A stretch of DNA of 64,000 nt from Streptomyces zhihengii (GTDB taxonomy: Bacteria; Actinomycetota; Actinomycetes; Streptomycetales; Streptomycetaceae): the NCBI RefSeq assembly GCF_016919245.1, contig NZ_JAFEJA010000001.1, positions 2,046,001-2,110,000 on the forward strand, read 5' to 3'. The notes below the pieces were generated by a model. It saw only the letters and a list, made by a program, of their open reading frames with translations, had not been told where the DNA came from and made no database searches. Shown piece by piece: positions 48,847 through 60,559 of this stretch (within the stretch, counting starts at the first letter, position 1; every line of letters starts with the position of its first letter). The position numbers and the translations under genes were made by a program.

Positions 48847-49512
48847 GTGACCACCTCGCCCCACCCGGACCAGGTACGCGCAGGCCAGGCCATCTACCGG
48901 CCGTGGACCCTGCCGCTCTACGACCTCGTGGCCTTCAGGATCAACTGCCGGTTCCTCTTCCGCGTCCCGGTGCCCGAGGTGGTCGCGATGTTCGACCGCA
49001 ACGTGTCCGACGAGCACCTGGACGTCGGGGTGGGCACGGGCTACTTCCTGGACACCTGCCGCACCGCGCCGCGGCAGTCCATCACCCTGGCCGACCTGAA
49101 CGAGCACTCGCTGCGGCACGCGGCCCGCCGGCTGGCCCGCTTCGACGTCACCACCGTCCGGGCCAACGCACTGGAGCCCCTGCCGCTCCCGGAGCGTTCC
49201 TTCGGCTCCGCCTCGCTGAACTTCCTGCTGCACTGCGTGCCCGGCACCATCCGCGAGAAGGCCGTCGTGCTGGACAACGTCGCCGCCTGCGTCCGCCCGG
49301 GCGGCCGGATCTTCGGCGCCACCGTCCTCGGCAAGGGCGTGCCGGTGGGACCGGCGGCACGGGCGGTCGTCCCGCTGTGGAACTGGCGCGGTGTGATGCA
49401 CAACGCCGAGGACAGCCTCGACGACCTCCGCGCGGAGCTGTCCGCCCGCTTCCCGGACCACAGGCTCACCGTCCACGGCTGCACGGCCCTCTTCGAGGCC
49501 GAGGTGCCGTGA
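48847..49512 (+). CDS. Class I SAM-dependent methyltransferase
   Basis: Cytoplasmic protein of 221 residues with SAM-binding motif I as HLDVGVGTGYFLDTC (about 57-71), motif II acidic ADLNEHSLRHAARRL and post-motif FLLHCVPGTIREKAVVLDNVAACVRPGGRIFGATV. The N-terminus YRPWTLPLYDLVAFRINCRFLFRVP is typical of small-molecule methyltransferases of unknown substrate. The GTG start follows CCGGAGG. Coupled by GTGA overlap to a small membrane protein gene. Confidence 0.88.
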   Translation: MTTSPHPDQVRAGQAIYRPWTLPLYDLVAFRINCRFLFRVPVPEVVAMFDRNVSDEHLDVGVGTGYFLDTCRTAPRQSITLADLNEHSLRHAARRLARFDVTTVRANALEPLPLPERSFGSASLNFLLHCVPGTIREKAVVLDNVAACVRPGGRIFGATVLGKGVPVGPAARAVVPLWNWRGVMHNAEDSLDDLRAELSARFPDHRLTVHGCTALFEAEVP

Positions 49513-49703
49513 CCGGTCCCCCGGGCACGGACGACCGGCACGACGACACGGACCACGCCGACGTGCTGCGCAAGGCGGCCCGCGCGGAGAAGCTCGGCTG
49601 GGCCGCCATCGCCGCGGTGGTCGGCGGCGCGCTGCTGCTGGCCGCGGCCACGATCGCGTTCGGTGTGCTGGTCTTCGGGGTGCTGATCGCCTCCAGGGGC
49701 TGA
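49509..49703 (+). CDS. Small membrane protein coupled to the methyltransferase
   Basis: A 64-residue protein from a GTG overlapping the upstream stop: Asp/His-rich N-terminus (GTDDRHDDTDHADVLRKAARAEKLG), then one long hydrophobic segment (WAAIAAVVGGALLLAAATIAFGVLVFGVLIA). The His/Asp cluster could bind metal. No family recognised. Confidence 0.6.
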   Translation: MTGPPGTDDRHDDTDHADVLRKAARAEKLGWAAIAAVVGGALLLAAATIAFGVLVFGVLIASRG

Positions 49704-49896
49704 GCACCGGCGGCGGGTGGGTCCGCGGACCGGGCCCCTCGCCGGCCACGGTCTCCCCGCGCCCCTCGCCGGCGACGAACTCCCCGCACCGCGACGCCCC
49801 TCGCCGGCCCGTCCTGCCGGCACCGCGAAGCGGCACGCGCGACGACGCGGGCCGTCACCCCCGCACGGGATGACGGCCCGCGTCGCACGGCACCGG

Positions 49897-51054
49897 CTAC
49901 GAGCGGCGGGGAACCGGGATCACGTAGCGGCTGTAGAGGAGGTCGCGCAGGACGTCATCGCCGCCCTCGACGACGGAGACGTAGCGGACGTCGCGCAGGA
50001 GCTTGCCGATGGGGAGGTCGTCGGTGTAGCCGAGGCCGCCGAACATCTCCGAGCCCACGGAGGCCACCTCCCAGCCCGCCTGGCCGCAGAACATCTTGGC
50101 GGTCAGGGCGGACTTCAGGGTGCCCTGGCGGTGGAAGAGGGCGGGGGCGGAGGGGTCGGCCATGACGGTGTCGTAGTCGCGCGCGGCACGCAGACAGTGG
50201 CTCTTCATGACGTCGATCCACATCTCCATCTGCCCCAGCCGCTGCGCGAAGACGGGGTTGTCCATGAGGACGCCGTCGCGCAGCGGCTTGGTGCGGGCGT
50301 ACGTCATGCAGTGGTCGCGGACGCGGCGGGCGATGCCGATGGCCGTGGCCGCGATCAGGATGCGGCTGGCGTTGAGGCCGATCTCCAGCAGCCGCAGCCC
50401 GGAGCCGTCGAGCCGGTTCCCGGCGGGGACGCGGCAGTCGTTCAGGGCGACCTGGTAGGTGTGCGAGGCGCGCAGGCCGATGACGTCCCAGCGCTTCACG
50501 ATCTCGACGCCGGGGGTGTCGCGCGGGATCAGGACGGCGTGGTACGCCTCGGAGTCCTCCGCCGAGCGGGCGACGACGATCAGGAAGTCGGCGAAGTCGG
50601 TGTTGGTGGAGAAGAACTTCTCGCCCGTGACGACGAGTTCGTCGCCCTCGGTCCGCACCACCGTGCCGATGCGGCCGAGTTCGCTTCCCGCCTCCCGCTC
50701 GCTGCCGAGGGTCGCGCAGAACGAGCCGCGGGCCGCCATCGGTTCGAGGTAGCGGGCCTTCAGCTCGTCGGAGCCGTAGAGCTGCACCATGCTGGTGCCG
50801 AGCACCGAGATGAACAGGGTGAAGGCCGCGCCCGCGTCGCCGTAGGCGATCTCGTTCACGATCTCGACGCTGTCCTCCAGCGTGAGGCCCCGGCCGCCGA
50901 ACTCCTCGGGCAGCCACCAGTTGGCCAGTCCGGTCTCGCGGAAGCGCTCGTAGACGTCCGAGGGCTTGTCGTCGAGCGCGTCGAGCTCGGTGTGCCGCCC
51001 GTCGAGGCACTCCTTGACGAACGCGCGCACGGCCTTCAGGTCTTCCGGTTTCAT
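49897..51054 (-). CDS. Acyl-CoA dehydrogenase
   Basis: FAD-dependent dehydrogenase of 385 residues: N-terminal helical domain ([33 protein letters not shown]), middle beta domain ([37 protein letters not shown]) and C-terminal helices ending [19 protein letters not shown], which retains a glutamate at the usual catalytic position. It lies 43 bases downstream of the PKS on the same strand, so probably co-transcribed. Acyl-CoA dehydrogenases next to short PKSs can introduce or move double bonds in the polyketide-derived acyl unit, as in allylmalonyl-CoA formation for FK506. That analogy is inference. Start chosen at the ATG preceded by GGTGAAGTG. Confidence 0.9.
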   Translation of the reverse strand: MKPEDLKAVRAFVKECLDGRHTELDALDDKPSDVYERFRETGLANWWLPEEFGGRGLTLEDSVEIVNEIAYGDAGAAFTLFISVLGTSMVQLYGSDELKARYLEPMAARGSFCATLGSEREAGSELGRIGTVVRTEGDELVVTGEKFFSTNTDFADFLIVVARSAEDSEAYHAVLIPRDTPGVEIVKRWDVIGLRASHTYQVALNDCRVPAGNRLDGSGLRLLEIGLNASRILIAATAIGIARRVRDHCMTYARTKPLRDGVLMDNPVFAQRLGQMEMWIDVMKSHCLRAARDYDTVMADPSAPALFHRQGTLKSALTAKMFCGQAGWEVASVGSEMFGGLGYTDDLPIGKLLRDVRYVSVVEGGDDVLRDLLYSRYVIPVPRRS

Positions 51055-51097
51055 CACTTCACCATTTCCACGTCGGTCACCCGGGTGCACGGGTTGC

Positions 51098-54000
51098 TCA
51101 TTCGGAGATCGCCCGCTGCACGAGCGCTTCGATGTCCAGGTCGTCGATCTCGTCGAGGTCGTCGGCGCCGTCCGGGCCGCCGGGCTCGGCGCCCTCCTCC
51201 GGCAGGCCGCCGGCCCCGTCCGCGGACCGCACGGGATCCGGCTCGGGGAACAGCAGCTCCCGCAGGCGCTCGGCCAGTGCGGCGGGGGTCGGATAGTTGT
51301 AGATCACCGTCGCCGGGACGTGCACGCCGGTGTCCTGCTTCACCTGGTTGCGGAACTCGACACCGCTGAGGGAGTCGAACCCGATCTCCTGGAAGGACAT
51401 GTCGGCGTCGATGTCGTCGGCGGACGGATAGCCGAGGACCACGGCCGCGGTCTCCAGCAGCAGCGTCACCAGCTCCTCCCGCTGCTCCTCCGGTGCGAGG
51501 CCGGCCAGCCGGCGTGCCATCGGGGACAGGCCGTCCTCCTCCCCCGCCGCGTCGGCGGCCGGGGCCGCGGCGACGGCGGGCGGGGCGGCCGGGGCCCGCC
51601 GCGCCAGGGTGCGCAGCAGCGCGGGCACGGTGTCCTGCCACAGCGACGACCGGTCGATCTCCAGCGGGAGCTGGAGCGTCTCGCGCGCCGCGAGGGCGGC
51701 GTCGAAGAGCGCGGTGCCCTTCTCCGCGGCCAGCGGCGCCATGCCGTGGCGGCGGAAGCGCGCCAGGTCGGCCTGGCCGAGGGTGCTCGCCATGCCGATC
51801 TCCCACGGGCCCCAGGCGAGCGAGACACCGGGCAGGCCCGCGGCGGCGCGGTGCTCGGCGAGCGCGTCCAGGAAGGCGTTGGCCGCCGCGTAGTTGGCCT
51901 GGCCGGCGTTGCCGATCACCCCGACGACGGACGAGTACAGCACGAAGGCCGACAGGTCCGTGCCCTCGGTGAGTTCGTGCAGATGCCAGGCCGCGTCGGC
52001 CTTCGGCGCGAACACCCGGTCGATGCGCTCCGGGGTCAGCGACTCCACGGTGGTGTCGTCGAGGACACCGGCCATGTGCACGACCGCGGTCAGCGGCGCG
52101 TCCGGCGGGATCAGCGCGAGCTGCCGGGCCAGCGCCTCCCGGTCGGAGACGTCGCAGGCCGCGTGGGTGACGTGCGCGCCGAGCGCGGTGAGCTCGGCGG
52201 CGGGGCCGGGCGCGCCGGAACGGCTGAGCAGCAGCAGGTTGCGCACCCCGTGCCCGGTGACCAGGTGCCGTGCGAGCAGGGCGCCCAGTCCTCCGGTGGC
52301 GCCGGTGAGCAGCACCGTGCCGTCCGGGTCGAAGGCCGGACGCGGCGCGGTGGCGGCGGGCACCGGGATCAGCCCCGGGACGTAGGCGCGGCCCCGGCGG
52401 AGGGCGAGTTCGGGTACCCGGACGTCCAGGGTCTCCAGGGCGCGCAGCGACTCGTCGCTGCCGTCGGTGTCGACGAGGACGAACTGGTCGCCGTGCTCGC
52501 CCTGGGCGGAGCGCACCAGGCCCCACACCGGGGCGAGGGCCAGGTCGGGCGCCTCGCCGGGCAGGACGGCGACGGCGTTCGCGGTCACCACGACCAGGGG
52601 CCGGTCGTGGTGCTCCTCCAGGCGGCGGCGCACCGCGGCGAGCGCCTCGCCCGCGCTCGCCCGGGCCGCCTCGGGGGCGTCACCGGTGCCGGCGCCGATG
52701 TGCACGACGTCGGCGGGCGCAGCGCCCGGCGCGGCCCGGTGGGCGGCCGGGTCCACCGGGGACCAGCGCACCGTGAACAGGGAGTCGGCGGCCGAGCCGC
52801 CGGCCAGCCGGCCGGCCGAGGCCGGCATCAGCGCGAGCGACTCGACGGTCAGCACGGGCGAACCGTCGGGGGCGGTGACCGCCACCGACACCTCGGTGGC
52901 GCCGAGCCGGGCGACACGCACCCGCAGCGGGCCGCTGGCGGGCGCGTGGCAGGCGACGCCCGACCAGGCGTACGGCAGCATCGCCCGGTCGGCGTCGTCC
53001 GACGCCACCAGCGTGAGGACGGGGTGCAGCGCCGCGTCCAGCAGGGCCGGGTGGACGGCGAACCCGTCCGCGGCGTGCGGGACGTGATCGGGCAGCTCGA
53101 CCTCGGCGTACATATCGTCCGCGAGGCGCCACAGCGCGCGCAGCCCCTGGAAGGCCGGGCCGTATCCGTAGCCGCGGCCGGCCAGTTCCGGGTAGAGGGC
53201 GGGCAGGTCGACCGGGACGGCGTCCCGCGGCGGCCACTGCTCCGCCGCGGCGGGCGGTGCGACGGGGCGGGGGACGGCGTGGCCGTCGGCGTGGAGGGTC
53301 CAGCCGCCCGAGGGGACGGACTCCGGGCGGGAGTACACCTCGACCGGGCGCCGTCCGCCCTGCCCGGCCTCGCCCGCGACGACCTGGAGCCGCACGGCGC
53401 CGTCGGCGAAGGTCAGCGGCGCGTGCAGGGTCAGCTCCTCGACCGCGGGGCAGCCGGTGGCCCCCGCGGCGTGCAGCGCCGTCTCGACCACGGCGGCGCC
53501 GGGGAAGACGGTGGTGCCGAAGATCGCGTGGTCGGCCAGCCAGGAGTCGGCCGCGGGGTCGATCCGGCCGCTGAACACCAGCCGGTCCGCGGCGGCGAGC
53601 TCGGTCACCGCGGACAGGAAGGGGTGGGCGACCGGGTCCAGTCCGGCGCCCGCGACATCGCCCGCCGGCTCGGCCTGCCGCGCCCAGTAGCGCTGGTGGT
53701 CGAAGGCGTAGGTGGGCAGGTCGGCGGGGACGCCGCTCACCCCGACGGCCGCCAGGTAGGCCGGCCAGTCGACCGGGACGCCGGCGACGTGGAGCCGGGC
53801 GAGGGCCTCGGCCGCCGCGCGCGCCTCCGGGCGGTCCTTGCGGACCAGGGGGACCGCCGTCGTCCCGGTGTCGGCGAGGGTGTCGCCCGCCATCGCGGAC
53901 AGCACGCCGTCCGGGCCGGCCTCGACGAGGATGCCGGCGCCGGCCTTGACCGCGGCGGCGACCCCGTCGGCGAAGCGCACGGCCTCGCGGACGTGCCGCA

Positions 54001-57000
54001 CCCAGTAGGCCGGGTCCTCCAGCTCCCCCGGTTCGGCGACGCGTCCGGTCACGTCGGACACCACCGGGATGCGCGCGGGCGCGTAGGCGACGGTGTCGGC
54101 GACCTGCCGGAACTCGTCCAGCATCGGGTCCATCAGCGGCGAGTGGAAGGCGTGCGAGACCCGCAGCCGGGTCGTCTTGCGCCCGTCGGCCGCCAGGGTC
54201 GCCGCGATCCCGGCGACGACGTCCTCCTCACCGGAGACGACCACGGCGGCGGGGCCGTTCACGGCGGCGACGGAGGCGGCGTGCTCGTGTCCGGCCAGTG
54301 CGGCGCGGACCTCGTCCTCGCCGGCCTGCACGGCCACCATGGCGCCGCCGGGCGGCAGCGCGCCCATCAGCCGCCCGCGGGCGGCGACCAGCCGGGCGGC
54401 GTCCTCCAGCGAGAACACCCCGGCCACATGGGCGGCGGCGAGTTCGCCGATGGAGTGGCCGACGAGGACGGCCGGCTCGACGCCGAGCGAGGTGAGCAGC
54501 CGGTAGGCGGCCACCTCGAAGGCGAAGAGCGCGGGCTGCGTCATCGCGGTGCCGTCGAGCAGGGCGGCCCCGGCGGAGCCGGGCTCGGCCGCCACCGCGT
54601 CGTCCACGCGGTGCTCCAGGTGCGGATCGAGCGCGGCGCAGACCTCGCGCCAGGCGGTGGCGAACACCGGGAAGGCGGCGATCAGTTCGCGGCTCATGCC
54701 GAGCCGCTGGCTGCCCTGTCCGGAGAACAGCACACCGACGCCGGGCGCCGCGGGGGCGTGACCGGCGACCACGGCGGCGTCACGGCGGCCCTCGGCGAGC
54801 GCCTCCAGCCCGGCGAGCAGCTCCGCGCCGTCCCGGCCGACGACCACCGCCCGGTGGTCGAAGGCGGTGCGTCCGGTGCTCAGCGCCAGGGCGACACCCG
54901 CGGCGTGGGCGGCGTGGGCGGCTTGCGCCGCCGCGGCGTGGGTGGGGGTGCCCGTGGCGGGGGCGTCCGCGCCGGGGGTGGCACCGGTGGCGGGGGCCGT
55001 TCCGGAGGCAGGTGCCCCGGTGTCGGGGGCCGGGGCCACGGGGGCCCCGGCGGTCCCGGTGAGGGCCGGTGCCTCGGTGGCCGGGGCGGTCCCGGGCGCG
55101 GGGGCCCCGGTGTCGGGGGCCCCGGTGTCGGCGGCGGCATCCCGGCCGGAGACGGTTCCGGAGAGGGGGGTCCCCGGTTCGGAGCCGGTGGCCTCGGTGG
55201 TCCCCGGCGCGAGGGCCCCGGCAGCGGGGGCGGCATCCCGGCCGGAGACGGTTCCGGAGAGGAGGGTCCCCGGCTCGGAGCCGGTGGCCTCGGTGGTCCC
55301 CGGCGCGAGGCCCCCGGCAGCGGGGGCCGTGGCTGTCCCCGTGCGGGCGGTGGCCCCGGGGCCGGTCGCGGAAGCGAGGGCCCCGGTGTCGGCGCCGGTG
55401 GCCAGGGCGGAGACGGTTCCGGAGAGGAGGGTCCCCGGCTCGGAGCCGGTGGCCTCGGTGGTCCCCGGCGCGGGCGCCCCGGTGTCGGCGCCGGTGGCCG
55501 GGGCGGTCGCGGAGGTGAGGGACGTGGCGAGTTTGCGGGCCTGGGCGGCCAGGGACTTGGCGCTGTGGGCCGAGACCGGCCAGACCAGGGCGCCGCGGGG
55601 CGGGGCCTCGGCGGGGGCGGCCGGCGCCGGGAGGTCACCCTGTTCGATGATCACATGCGCGTTGGTGCCGCTGATGCCGAAGGAGGAGACGCCCGCGCGG
55701 CGCGGGCGGCCGGCGACGGACGGCCAGTCGCGCTGCTCGTCGAGCAGCCGCACCGCGCCCGACGACCAGTCGACCCGGCGCGTGGGCTGCTCCGCGTGCA
55801 GCGTCCGCGGGAGCACGTTCGCGCGCATCGCCATGATCATCTTGATCACGCCGGCGACGCCGGCCGCCGCCTGGGTGTGGCCGATGTTCGACTTGAGGGA
55901 CCCCAGCCACAGCGGGTCCTCGCGGTCGCGCCCGTAGACGGAGAGCAGCGCCTGGGCCTCGATCGGGTCGCCGAGGCCGGTGCCGGTGCCATGGGCCTCG
56001 ACCGCGTCCACCGCGTCCGGGGGGAGGTTCGCCGAGGCGAGGGCCTGCTCGATCACGCGTTCCTGGGACGGGCCGTTGGGCGCCGTCAGACCGTTGCTGC
56101 CGCCGTCCTGGTTGATCGCGCTGCCGCGCAGCACGGCGAGGACGCGGCGGCCGTTGCGGCGCGCGTCGGACAGCCGCTCCAGCACCAGCACGCCGACGCC
56201 CTCGGACCAGCCGGTGCCGTCCGCCTCGTCGGAGAACGCCTTGCAGCGGCCGTCCGCCGCCAGCCCGCCCTGCCGGGCGAACTCGGTGAACATGCCGGGG
56301 GTGGACATCACGGTGACGCCGCCGGCGAGCGCGAGGGAGCTGTCTCCCGAGCGCAGCGACTGGGCGGCGAGGTGCACGGCGACCAGCGAGGAGGAGCAGG
56401 CCGTGTCGACGGTGACGGCGGGGCCCTCCAGGCCGAGGGAGTACGCGATGCGCCCGGACACCACGCTGCCGGATCCACCGGTGAGCGCGTGCCCCGCGAG
56501 GTTCTCCGGGACGTCCTGGAGCCTCGGCAGGTAGTCCTGGGCCATGGCGCCCATGAACACGGCGGTGCCGGTCCGGCGGAGCGCGGCCGGGTCCTGGCCC
56601 GCGTTCTCCAGCGCCTCCCAGACGGCCTCCAGGGCGAGCCGCTGCTGCGGGTCCATGGCGAGGGCCTCGCGGGGGCTGATACGGAAGAAGCCCGCGTCGA
56701 AGTCGGCCGCGTCGTCGAGGAATCCGCCGGCGGGGACGAAGCCCGGGTCCGTGTCGGCGGGCCAGCCCCGGTCCTCGGGGAAGCCGGTGATCGCGTCGAC
56801 GCCGTCGGCGACCAGCCGCCACAGGTCCTCGGGGGTGCTCACCCCGCCCGGCAGCCGGCAGCTCATGCCCACGATCGCGATCGGCTCGTCGCCGGCCGGG
56901 GCGGGCGCGGTCCGCTCCCGGGCCGCCGGGGCGTCCGCGGTGCCGAGCAGCCGCTCGCCGAGATGGCGCACCACGGCGGCGGGTGTCGGGTGGTCGTACG

Positions 57001-60000
57001 CCAGCGAGGCCGGCATCTCCAGGCCGGTCGCGGCGTTCAGCCGGTCGCGGAGCTGGACGACGGTCACCGAGTCGAAGCCCAGCTCCTTGAAGGTGCTGTC
57101 GGCGCCGATCCGTTCGGTGTCGGTGTGCCCGAGCACCACCGCGGCCTCGCCGCGGACCAGCGTCCACAGCTCCCGCTCGCTCGTGCCGTCCGCCGGGGCG
57201 GCCGGCCGCGCGGCGACGGGGGCGAAGGCCGGGGCGGCGGTGGCCGCCGGTGCGGGCGCGGCGCTCGCGGCGACCCAGTGGGTCTCGCGCTGGAAGGCGT
57301 ACGCGGGCAGCGCCACGCGGCGGGCGCCCGGGAAGTGGCCCCGCCAGTCCACGTCGACGCCCCGGCTGTGGAGTTCGGCCATGGACAGCAGCAGGCGGCG
57401 GGTCTCGTCCTCGTCGCGGCGCAGCGTGGGCTGCACGATCGCGGACCCGACCGTGGCCGCGATGTGCATGGTCAGCACCGGGTGCGGGCTGACCTCGACG
57501 AACACCCCGTAGCCGTCGGCCGCGAGCGCCTCGACGGTGTCGGCGAACCGCACGGGCTCCCGCAGGTTGCGGTACCAGTACTCGGCGTCGAGGGCGGCGG
57601 GGTCGAGCGGGCCGGCGACCACGGTGGACCAGAAGGCCACCCCGGTGTCGCGGGTCGCCGCCCCGGCGACGCCGGCGAGCACCTCGTCGCGGATCGACTC
57701 GACGTGCTCGCAGTGGGAGGCGTAGTCGACGGGGACGATCCGGGCGCGGACGTCCCGGGCGCGGCAGTCCTCGACGGCCGCGCGGACCCCGTCCGGGTCG
57801 CCGGAGATGACCACGGTGCCGGGCGAGTTGACGGCCCCGACGGCGACGCCGGGCCGGTCCACCTGGTCGGCGGGCAGGTCGAGGACGGCCATCAGGCCGC
57901 GTCCCGACAGCTTCTCGGTGATGACCCGGGCCCGGGCCACGATCAGGCGCACGCCGTCGGCCAGGGAGAGGATGCCGGCGGCGGTGGCGGCGGCGATCTC
58001 GCCCTGCGAGTGGCCGATGACGGCGTCGGGCGTCACGCCCGCCGCGCGCCAGACCTCGGCCAGCGAGACCATGACGGCGAACAGGGCGGGCTGCACGACG
58101 TCCATCCGCCGCAGCGCGGCCTCGTCGCCGAGCACCTCGCGCAGCGAGAAGCCGCCGTACTCGTGGAGCAGGCGCTCGCACTCGTCCATGCGGGCGGCGA
58201 ACACGTCGTTCGTCTCCCACAGGCCCCGGGCCATGCCGACCCAGTGCGCGCCCTGCCCGGAGAACACCCAGACCACGCGCCCGCCGTCGACGGCGGTGCC
58301 GGTGACGACGCGCGGCGACGGGGTGCCGTCGGCCAGCGCGGCGAGTCCGTCGAGCAGTTCGCCGCGGTCGGCGGCGAGGACGACGCCGCGGTTCTTCAGG
58401 GCGGACCGGGTGGTGACGGCCGAGTACCCGACGTCCAGCGGGCGCAGCCCCGCGTCGTCCCGCACCCGCGCGTGCAGCTCACGCGCCTGGGCCCGCAGGG
58501 CCCGGGGGCTGCGCGCCGACACGGTGACGGGCAGGGGGGTGCCGGCGGAGCCGGCGGCGGGGGGCTGCTCCACGGGGGCGTCGGCACCCGCACCGGCCGC
58601 CCGGGCCACGGGGGCGTCGGCGCGGGCCACGGGTGCCTGCTCCCCCGGCGACCCGCCTCGCGCGGGGGCGTCGGCGGCGTGCGCCGCGTGACCGTCGGCT
58701 GCGGCGGGCGAACCGGCGGCCTCCGGCGCGCGGCTCCCGTCCGCGGGGGCGTCGGCTGTCCCCGGCGCGCGGTCCTCGCCCCGCGCAGGCGCGTCGGCGG
58801 ACCGCACCACGGCGTCTTCGCCGTGCGCAGGCGCATCGGCGGCCCGCGCCGCGGGGTCCTGCACCGCGAGGGCGTCGGCTCCGTCGGCGCGTGCCTGCGC
58901 CACAGGCGACCCGCCTCGCGCAGGGGCACCGGCCGCCCGCGCCGCGTGCATCCCGTCCGCGGCGGACACGTCGGCGGGCCGGGCCGTGGGCGCCGGGGCC
59001 GGGGCGGTGAGGACGAGGTGGCAGTTGGTGCCGCCGATGCCGAAGGAGCTGACGCCCGCGAGGCGCGGGCCGTCGGGCCACGGCGCGGCGGTGGCGTTGA
59101 CGCGCAGCTTCCACGCGTCGAGCGGGATGTCCGGGTTCGGCGTCTCGTAGTTGAGGCTGGCGGGGAGCACGCCGTGCCGCACCGACAGGGCGGCCTTGAT
59201 GAGTCCCAGCACGCCCGCCGCCGCGTCGAGGTGGCCGATGTTGGTCTTCACCGAGCCGACCAGCAGGGGGCGGCCGGCGTCGCGGTGCTCGCCGTGGACG
59301 GCGGCCAGGGCGCTCGCCTCGACGGGGTCGCCCGCCCGGGTGCCGGTGCCGTGCAGTTCGACGTACCGCACCTCGGCGGGGTCGACGCCCGCGTCGCGGC
59401 AGGCGGCGCGCAGCAGAGCGGCCTGCGCCTCGGCGCTGGGGACGGTGAGCGCGCCCGGCCCGTCGTGGTTGACGGCGCCGCCGAGCAGCACGCAGTGGAC
59501 CTCGTCGCCGTCGGCGACCGCGTCGGCGAGGCGCTTGAGCACCACCACGCCGGCGCCCTCGCCGCGGACGAAGCCGTTGGCGCGGGCGTCGAAGGTGTGG
59601 CTGCGGCAGTCCGGCGACAGCGCGCCGGCGCGGGCGAAGGCGATGGTGCTCTCCGGCACCAGGTTGAGGTGCACACCGCCGGCGAGTGCCAGCCGCGCGG
59701 TGCCGGAGCGCAGGCTCTCGCAGGCCATGTGGACGGCGACGAGCGAGGAGGACTGCGCGGTGTCGACCGTCAGGCTCGGCCCGTGCAGGCCCAGATGGTG
59801 CGAGACCCGGTTGGCGATCAGGCCGCGGCTGAGACCGGCGACGGAGTGGTGGGACAGCGCGTCCCCGCCCTGACGGTGCACCAGGGAGGCGTAGTCGTCC
59901 CCGGTGGCGCCGAGGAACACGGCGGTGGCGCTGCCGCGCAGGCTCTCCGGCGGGAGGAAGGCGTCCTCCAGGGCCGCCCAGCTCAGTTCGAGCACCATGC

Positions 60001-60289
60001 GCTGGCGCGGGTCCATCACCTGGGCCTCGCGCGGCGAGACGCCGAAGAACTCCGCGTCGAAGTCGGCGACGCCGTCGACGAATCCGGCCTGCGGATGGCG
60101 CGCCAGCTCGTCGATGTCCGCGGGCCACCGGCCGGGCGGCGCGCCGGATATCGCGTGGCGCCCCTCCCTCAGCATCCGCCAGAACGAGCGCACGTCCTCG
60201 GCGCCCGGGACCCTGCACGACATTCCGACGACGGCGACGGCGTTCCGGTCCATCCCGGTGAGCCCCTGCCCGTACTCGTTCCCGCCCAT
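51098..60289 (-). CDS. Type I modular polyketide synthase: loading module plus one extension module
   Basis: Cytoplasmic assembly-line enzyme of 3,063 residues. Loading module: KSQ (about 14-430; active-site Cys replaced by Q179 in VDTAQSS), AT1 (670-1000; GHSQG with S761 and YASH at 856-859, methylmalonyl type), ACP1 (S1074 in LGFDSV). Module 1: KS (1134-1550; C1298 in VDTACSS), AT2 (1850-2170; GHSIG with S1946 and HAFH at 2046-2049, malonyl type), DH (2220-2490; H2254 in [11 protein letters not shown]2418), KR (2655-2840; GATGGLG, LDD at 2743-2745 marking B-type, Y2800), ACP2 (S2973), and an acidic docking tail (3041-3063). No thioesterase and no ER. Predicted product: propionyl starter, one malonyl, reduced and dehydrated, giving a 2-pentenoyl thioester handed to another protein. 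GGAG precedes the ATG. Confidence 0.93.
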   Translation of the reverse strand: MGGNEYGQGLTGMDRNAVAVVGMSCRVPGAEDVRSFWRMLREGRHAISGAPPGRWPADIDELARHPQAGFVDGVADFDAEFFGVSPREAQVMDPRQRMVLELSWAALEDAFLPPESLRGSATAVFLGATGDDYASLVHRQGGDALSHHSVAGLSRGLIANRVSHHLGLHGPSLTVDTAQSSSLVAVHMACESLRSGTARLALAGGVHLNLVPESTIAFARAGALSPDCRSHTFDARANGFVRGEGAGVVVLKRLADAVADGDEVHCVLLGGAVNHDGPGALTVPSAEAQAALLRAACRDAGVDPAEVRYVELHGTGTRAGDPVEASALAAVHGEHRDAGRPLLVGSVKTNIGHLDAAAGVLGLIKAALSVRHGVLPASLNYETPNPDIPLDAWKLRVNATAAPWPDGPRLAGVSSFGIGGTNCHLVLTAPAPAPTARPADVSAADGMHAARAAGAPARGGSPVAQARADGADALAVQDPAARAADAPAHGEDAVVRSADAPARGEDRAPGTADAPADGSRAPEAAGSPAAADGHAAHAADAPARGGSPGEQAPVARADAPVARAAGAGADAPVEQPPAAGSAGTPLPVTVSARSPRALRAQARELHARVRDDAGLRPLDVGYSAVTTRSALKNRGVVLAADRGELLDGLAALADGTPSPRVVTGTAVDGGRVVWVFSGQGAHWVGMARGLWETNDVFAARMDECERLLHEYGGFSLREVLGDEAALRRMDVVQPALFAVMVSLAEVWRAAGVTPDAVIGHSQGEIAAATAAGILSLADGVRLIVARARVITEKLSGRGLMAVLDLPADQVDRPGVAVGAVNSPGTVVISGDPDGVRAAVEDCRARDVRARIVPVDYASHCEHVESIRDEVLAGVAGAATRDTGVAFWSTVVAGPLDPAALDAEYWYRNLREPVRFADTVEALAADGYGVFVEVSPHPVLTMHIAATVGSAIVQPTLRRDEDETRRLLLSMAELHSRGVDVDWRGHFPGARRVALPAYAFQRETHWVAASAAPAPAATAAPAFAPVAARPAAPADGTSERELWTLVRGEAAVVLGHTDTERIGADSTFKELGFDSVTVVQLRDRLNAATGLEMPASLAYDHPTPAAVVRHLGERLLGTADAPAARERTAPAPAGDEPIAIVGMSCRLPGGVSTPEDLWRLVADGVDAITGFPEDRGWPADTDPGFVPAGGFLDDAADFDAGFFRISPREALAMDPQQRLALEAVWEALENAGQDPAALRRTGTAVFMGAMAQDYLPRLQDVPENLAGHALTGGSGSVVSGRIAYSLGLEGPAVTVDTACSSSLVAVHLAAQSLRSGDSSLALAGGVTVMSTPGMFTEFARQGGLAADGRCKAFSDEADGTGWSEGVGVLVLERLSDARRNGRRVLAVLRGSAINQDGGSNGLTAPNGPSQERVIEQALASANLPPDAVDAVEAHGTGTGLGDPIEAQALLSVYGRDREDPLWLGSLKSNIGHTQAAAGVAGVIKMIMAMRANVLPRTLHAEQPTRRVDWSSGAVRLLDEQRDWPSVAGRPRRAGVSSFGISGTNAHVIIEQGDLPAPAAPAEAPPRGALVWPVSAHSAKSLAAQARKLATSLTSATAPATGADTGAPAPGTTEATGSEPGTLLSGTVSALATGADTGALASATGPGATARTGTATAPAAGGLAPGTTEATGSEPGTLLSGTVSGRDAAPAAGALAPGTTEATGSEPGTPLSGTVSGRDAAADTGAPDTGAPAPGTAPATEAPALTGTAGAPVAPAPDTGAPASGTAPATGATPGADAPATGTPTHAAAAQAAHAAHAAGVALALSTGRTAFDHRAVVVGRDGAELLAGLEALAEGRRDAAVVAGHAPAAPGVGVLFSGQGSQRLGMSRELIAAFPVFATAWREVCAALDPHLEHRVDDAVAAEPGSAGAALLDGTAMTQPALFAFEVAAYRLLTSLGVEPAVLVGHSIGELAAAHVAGVFSLEDAARLVAARGRLMGALPPGGAMVAVQAGEDEVRAALAGHEHAASVAAVNGPAAVVVSGEEDVVAGIAATLAADGRKTTRLRVSHAFHSPLMDPMLDEFRQVADTVAYAPARIPVVSDVTGRVAEPGELEDPAYWVRHVREAVRFADGVAAAVKAGAGILVEAGPDGVLSAMAGDTLADTGTTAVPLVRKDRPEARAAAEALARLHVAGVPVDWPAYLAAVGVSGVPADLPTYAFDHQRYWARQAEPAGDVAGAGLDPVAHPFLSAVTELAAADRLVFSGRIDPAADSWLADHAIFGTTVFPGAAVVETALHAAGATGCPAVEELTLHAPLTFADGAVRLQVVAGEAGQGGRRPVEVYSRPESVPSGGWTLHADGHAVPRPVAPPAAAEQWPPRDAVPVDLPALYPELAGRGYGYGPAFQGLRALWRLADDMYAEVELPDHVPHAADGFAVHPALLDAALHPVLTLVASDDADRAMLPYAWSGVACHAPASGPLRVRVARLGATEVSVAVTAPDGSPVLTVESLALMPASAGRLAGGSAADSLFTVRWSPVDPAAHRAAPGAAPADVVHIGAGTGDAPEAARASAGEALAAVRRRLEEHHDRPLVVVTANAVAVLPGEAPDLALAPVWGLVRSAQGEHGDQFVLVDTDGSDESLRALETLDVRVPELALRRGRAYVPGLIPVPAATAPRPAFDPDGTVLLTGATGGLGALLARHLVTGHGVRNLLLLSRSGAPGPAAELTALGAHVTHAACDVSDREALARQLALIPPDAPLTAVVHMAGVLDDTTVESLTPERIDRVFAPKADAAWHLHELTEGTDLSAFVLYSSVVGVIGNAGQANYAAANAFLDALAEHRAAAGLPGVSLAWGPWEIGMASTLGQADLARFRRHGMAPLAAEKGTALFDAALAARETLQLPLEIDRSSLWQDTVPALLRTLARRAPAAPPAVAAAPAADAAGEEDGLSPMARRLAGLAPEEQREELVTLLLETAAVVLGYPSADDIDADMSFQEIGFDSLSGVEFRNQVKQDTGVHVPATVIYNYPTPAALAERLRELLFPEPDPVRSADGAGGLPEEGAEPGGPDGADDLDEIDDLDIEALVQRAISE
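54907..55516 (-). repeat. Repeat-rich insertion within the PKS KS-AT linker
   Basis: About 200 residues of Ala/Gly/Thr/Pro-rich sequence inside the normally compact KS-AT adaptor of module 1, with EATGSEPGT(L/P)LSGTVS recurring three times (residues about 1612, 1667 and 1699). The corresponding DNA is internally repetitive. A smaller Ala/Asp/Gly-rich insertion (residues 430-583, bases 58543-59002) lies between KSQ and its adaptor. Confidence 0.75.
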
Positions 60290-60328
60290 AGAGCTCCAGC
60301 CCTTTCTACCCCTTTGCCTGCACGATCC

Positions 60329-60343
60329 GCGGACGCCGTCCGC
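60329..60343. promoter_or_regulatory. 15-bp palindrome upstream of the PKS gene
   Basis: GCGGACG-C-CGTCCGC, perfect arms of 7 bases, 40 bases before the PKS start. Candidate regulator binding site in the PKS promoter region; no -10/-35 was assigned. Confidence 0.35.
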
Positions 60344-60416
60344 AGATACATTTCCGCGGGTGCCGGTCCGGCGAATTTCGGCCGTGCGGGGCGGGGGCGG
60401 GGCCGCGGGGACGCGG

Positions 60417-60462
60417 AAGGCCCCTTGTCCCGCGCCCGGAGGGCTGCGGGACAAGGGGCCTT
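60417..60462 (-). terminator. Strong terminator between DUF2867 gene and PKS
   Basis: Perfect 17-bp arms (60417-60433 and 60446-60462) with a 12-nt loop. It is followed (60466-60493) by short CGCCGAAA-type repeats. Indicates that the PKS is transcribed separately from the P450/exporter side. Confidence 0.8.
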
Positions 60463-60559
60463 CACGCCGAAACGCCGAAACGCCGAAGCGCCGAGCCGCG
60501 CCGGGGTCGGCGGGCGACGGGCGACGGGCCGTCGGCGGACCGTGCGGGCCGGCGGGCCG

